A DNA stretch of 64,000 bases. It comes from Acetobacteraceae bacterium H6797 (GTDB lineage Bacteria; Pseudomonadota; Alphaproteobacteria; Acetobacterales; Acetobacteraceae). Within the stretch, counting starts at the first letter, position 1; each line of letters starts with the position of its first letter. Under the pieces are notes generated by a model. It saw only the letters and a program-made list of their open reading frames with translations. It searched no databases and had not been told where the DNA came from. The DNA is taken from positions 1,203,639 through 1,267,638 of the forward strand of contig JADFCQ010000001.1 in the NCBI GenBank assembly GCA_015223225.1. Direction: 5' to 3'. This document shows, piece after piece, positions 62,018 to 64,000 of this stretch. Position numbers and translations under genes: made by a program.

Positions 62018-62089
62018 TCGGCCCAACGGGCTTTACGGCCCGCGCCGAGGCGGGGATGCTCCTTCCGCCGCCTAGCGAAGGAGCCCGCC

Positions 62090-63409
62090 ATGTCCCCCAC
62101 CGTCACCGCCAATGCCGATCTCGACACCGCCGTCGCCGAGGCGCGGGGGGCCTATGTCGCCGCGCGGCCGAAGAGCAAGGCGCTGCATGAGGAGGCCGCC
62201 AAGGTCCTCCCCGGCGGCAACACGCGGACGGTGCTCTTCTACGAACCCTTCCCCACCGTCATGGAGCGTGGCGCCGGCGCCCGGCTCTGGGATGTCGAGG
62301 GGCATGAGTATCTCGACCTGCTCGGCGAATTCACCGCCGGCATCTATGGCCATTCCGACCCGACCATCCGCGCCGCCATCGACGGCGCCCTCGACAATGG
62401 CGTGAACCTCGCCAGCCATGGCGCCAATGAGCCGAAGCTCGCCCGGCTGCTGCTGGAGCGCTTCCCCTCGCTGGAGCGGGTGCGCTTCACCAATTCGGGC
62501 ACCGAGGCCAATCTCATGGCCCTCGCCCTCGCAACGGCCTTCACCGGGCGGCGGCAGGTCATGGTCTTCGCCGGCGGCTATCATGGCGGCGTGCTGACCT
62601 TCGGCGGCGGCACCGGCGGCAAGGTGAACGTGCCGCACGACATCGTCCTCGCCCCCTATAACGACGCCGAGACCAGTGTGCGCATGATCCGCGAGGCGGG
62701 CGATAAGCTCGCCGCCGTGCTGGTCGAGCCCATGCTCGGCTCGGGCGGCTGCATCCCCGGCGAGGCCGCCTTCCTCCAGGCGCTGCGCGCAACGACGCGG
62801 GAGACGGGCGCGCTGCTGATCCTGGACGAGGTCATGACCTCCCGCCTCGGCCCCGGCGGGCGCCAGGCGGCGCTGGGCGTGGTGCCGGATCTGACGACGC
62901 TCGGGAAATATATCGGCGGTGGCATGTCGGTCGGCGCCTTCGGCGGCAGGGCCGATATCATGGACCTCTTCGACCCGCGCCGCCCCGATGCCCTGCCCCA
63001 TGCGGGCACCTTCAACAACAACGTGCTGACCATGGCGGCCGGCGTCGCGGGCCTCTCCAAGGTCTTCACGCCCGAGGTCTCGCTCGCCCTGAATGCGCGG
63101 GGCGACAGGCTGCGGGAACGGCTGAACGCGTTGGGCGAGGCGCGCGGCGCCGCCTTCCAGGCCACCGGCCTCGGCTCGCTGCTGACGCTGCATCCGATGC
63201 GCGGCCCGATCCGCACGCCCGCCGATGCGGCCAAGGCCGATTCGCGCCTGCGGGATCTGCTGTTCTTCGAGCTGATGGCGCGGGGCTATTACCTGGCCCG
63301 GCGGGGCATGATTGCCCTGTCGCTGCCCGTGACCGATGCGGAGCTGGATGGGCTGGTGGAGGCGGTGGGCGATATTCTCGACACCCACCGCACTCTTTTC
63401 ACGGCCTGA
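62090..63409 (+). CDS. Class III (GSA-type) PLP aminotransferase
   Basis: An aspartate-aminotransferase-fold, class III PLP enzyme, 439 residues, resembling glutamate-1-semialdehyde aminomutases. VLPGGNTRTVLFYEP, FTNSGTEANLMALALA, LILDEVMTSRLGPGGRQAAL and the PLP-lysine stretch TTLGKYIGGGMSVGAFGG identify it. It is probably not HemL itself, since these stand-alone paralogues act on other amino donors. Its last ten or so codons are part of a 131 bp tandem duplication. Confidence 0.9.
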   Translation: MSPTVTANADLDTAVAEARGAYVAARPKSKALHEEAAKVLPGGNTRTVLFYEPFPTVMERGAGARLWDVEGHEYLDLLGEFTAGIYGHSDPTIRAAIDGALDNGVNLASHGANEPKLARLLLERFPSLERVRFTNSGTEANLMALALATAFTGRRQVMVFAGGYHGGVLTFGGGTGGKVNVPHDIVLAPYNDAETSVRMIREAGDKLAAVLVEPMLGSGGCIPGEAAFLQALRATTRETGALLILDEVMTSRLGPGGRQAALGVVPDLTTLGKYIGGGMSVGAFGGRADIMDLFDPRRPDALPHAGTFNNNVLTMAAGVAGLSKVFTPEVSLALNARGDRLRERLNALGEARGAAFQATGLGSLLTLHPMRGPIRTPADAAKADSRLRDLLFFELMARGYYLARRGMIALSLPVTDAELDGLVEAVGDILDTHRTLFTA

Positions 63410-63630
63410 GGGGTCGGGCGGGGCGCAATGCCGGGCACGGCAGGGTCACGCCATTGCCGCCCGGGCGGTGTGGCCTGACCGGATCGGTGAGAGCCGTCGG
63501 ATGACGTCTCGACACCCGCCGCACGCTTTTCGCGGCCTGAGGGGTCAGGCGAGGCGCAAGTCCGGGGACGGCTGCGTCACATCTTTGCGGCCCGGAGCGA
63601 TGCGGCCCGACCGTGAAAGCACCGCGTGCT
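63376..63630. repeat. Imperfect tandem duplication covering the 3' end of the aminotransferase gene
   Basis: A copy starting at 63376 (TCTCGACACCCACCGCACT) reappears from 63507 with a 131 bp offset and clear similarity over roughly the first 110 bp, including the final codons and the TGA. The second copy has drifted, lies in the 63410-63723 non-coding gap and encodes nothing intact. The rest of that gap shows no gene. Confidence 0.85.
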
Positions 63631-63723
63631 CCTCGCGGCCTGGTTGCCTCGTTGCTGCCCCGTATGGGGTCGGATGAACCGGAAGCAGTGGGCGACGCTA
63701 TCGCCCCGCCGCAGCCTGATGCC

Positions 63724-63996
63724 TCAGCCCCGGCGATATTCCAGGATGACGCGGCCCTCTTCGGCATGCGTCACCACCAGCCGCGCTTCCGGCCCCGCGG
63801 CCGGCAGGGCGGCGAGCCATTGGCGATAGAGCCCCTCCAGCACCAGGCCGAACCAGCGCCCATGCGGGTCGCCCGGCAGGGCGATGGCGGGGGCGCCGGA
63901 ATGGGTGAGCCGCAGGGCCGGCACCTCGGGCAGCAGCGAGATGCCGACGAAGCCCCAATCGAGCGAAGCCAGGGCCTCGTTCATCCGGGCCTCCAA
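63724..63996 (-). CDS. Hypothetical protein at the right edge (start may lie outside)
   Basis: A 90-residue product in the window, starting at 63996 or 63984 (MNEALASLDWGFVGISL), with four bases of window beyond it, so the true start could lie further right. LPEVPALRLTHSGAPAIALP and WFGLVLEGLYRQWLAALP have a compact-domain look. I do not recognise the family. Confidence 0.6.
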   Translation of the reverse strand: MEARMNEALASLDWGFVGISLLPEVPALRLTHSGAPAIALPGDPHGRWFGLVLEGLYRQWLAALPAAGPEARLVVTHAEEGRVILEYRRG

Positions 63997-64000
63997 CTCG

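Overview
The window is very GC-rich chromosomal DNA of an alphaproteobacterium. The yebC-ruvCAB-ybgC-tolQRAB-pal-cpoB-tilS run, the lptCAB-rpoN-hpf run and the zapA-6S RNA-fau arrangement all fit this class. The protein style and GC-rich palindromic intergenic repeats suggest Acetobacteraceae, perhaps Roseomonas-like; the family is an inference from memory, not a search. Almost all of the sequence is ordinary core genome. I see no insertion sequence, prophage, integrase or CRISPR array.

Layout. 1-10033 (minus): YebC regulator, Holliday-junction genes ruvCAB, thioesterase ybgC, the complete Tol-Pal envelope machine, and tilS cut by the left edge. 10231-12573 (plus): an EAL-domain protein with a broken GGDEF site and a flavin-fold PPOX protein. 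12585-15866 (minus): a histidine phosphatase, a YmdB phosphoesterase, 5-formyl-THF cyclo-ligase (fau), a probable 6S RNA, zapA and a coiled-coil gene. 16016-20285: a hypothetical gene, class I fructose-bisphosphate aldolase, a methyltransferase and ilvD. 20584-23852 (plus): a four-gene envelope operon with LpoB-, COG3014- and YcfL-like lipoproteins plus an unknown exported protein. 24045-30954: xseA, an M23 peptidase, 1-Cys peroxiredoxin, cysteine synthase, a PmtA-like methyltransferase and an MFS transporter. 31051-36871 (plus): tRNA-Leu(CAG), RNase D, then lptC-lptA-lptB-rpoN-hpf, with a near-consensus sigma-54 site and a sigma-70-like site ahead of lptC. 37011-42049: YceI/cytochrome b561, dapB, aroA and a hydroxyacid dehydrogenase. 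42249-49507: a dienelactone hydrolase, the lysyl-phosphatidylglycerol pair acvB/mprF, a repeat-tailed lipoprotein, and a YfgM-like/bamB pair. 49578-61977: an orphan amino-acid-binding protein, then a divergent capsule locus. Its minus arm is kpsC-kpsS-SDR-phosphoglycerol-transferase-like. Its plus arm is a small lipoprotein followed by kpsM-kpsT-kpsE-kpsD. 62090-63996: a class III aminotransferase with a duplicated 3' end, and a hypothetical gene at the right edge.

Functionally the window is dominated by the cell envelope: Tol-Pal, LPS transport (Lpt), outer-membrane assembly (BamB), PBP activation (LpoB type), lipid charge control (MprF/AcvB) and ABC-dependent capsule export. The most novel-looking features are (i) a dispersed family of two-hairpin intergenic elements, with tandem 35-37 bp hairpin units and covarying stems, (ii) a capsule export locus that has no polymer-synthesis genes but carries an uncharacterised lipoprotein coupled to kpsM, and (iii) the four-gene LpoB operon with an unknown fourth member.
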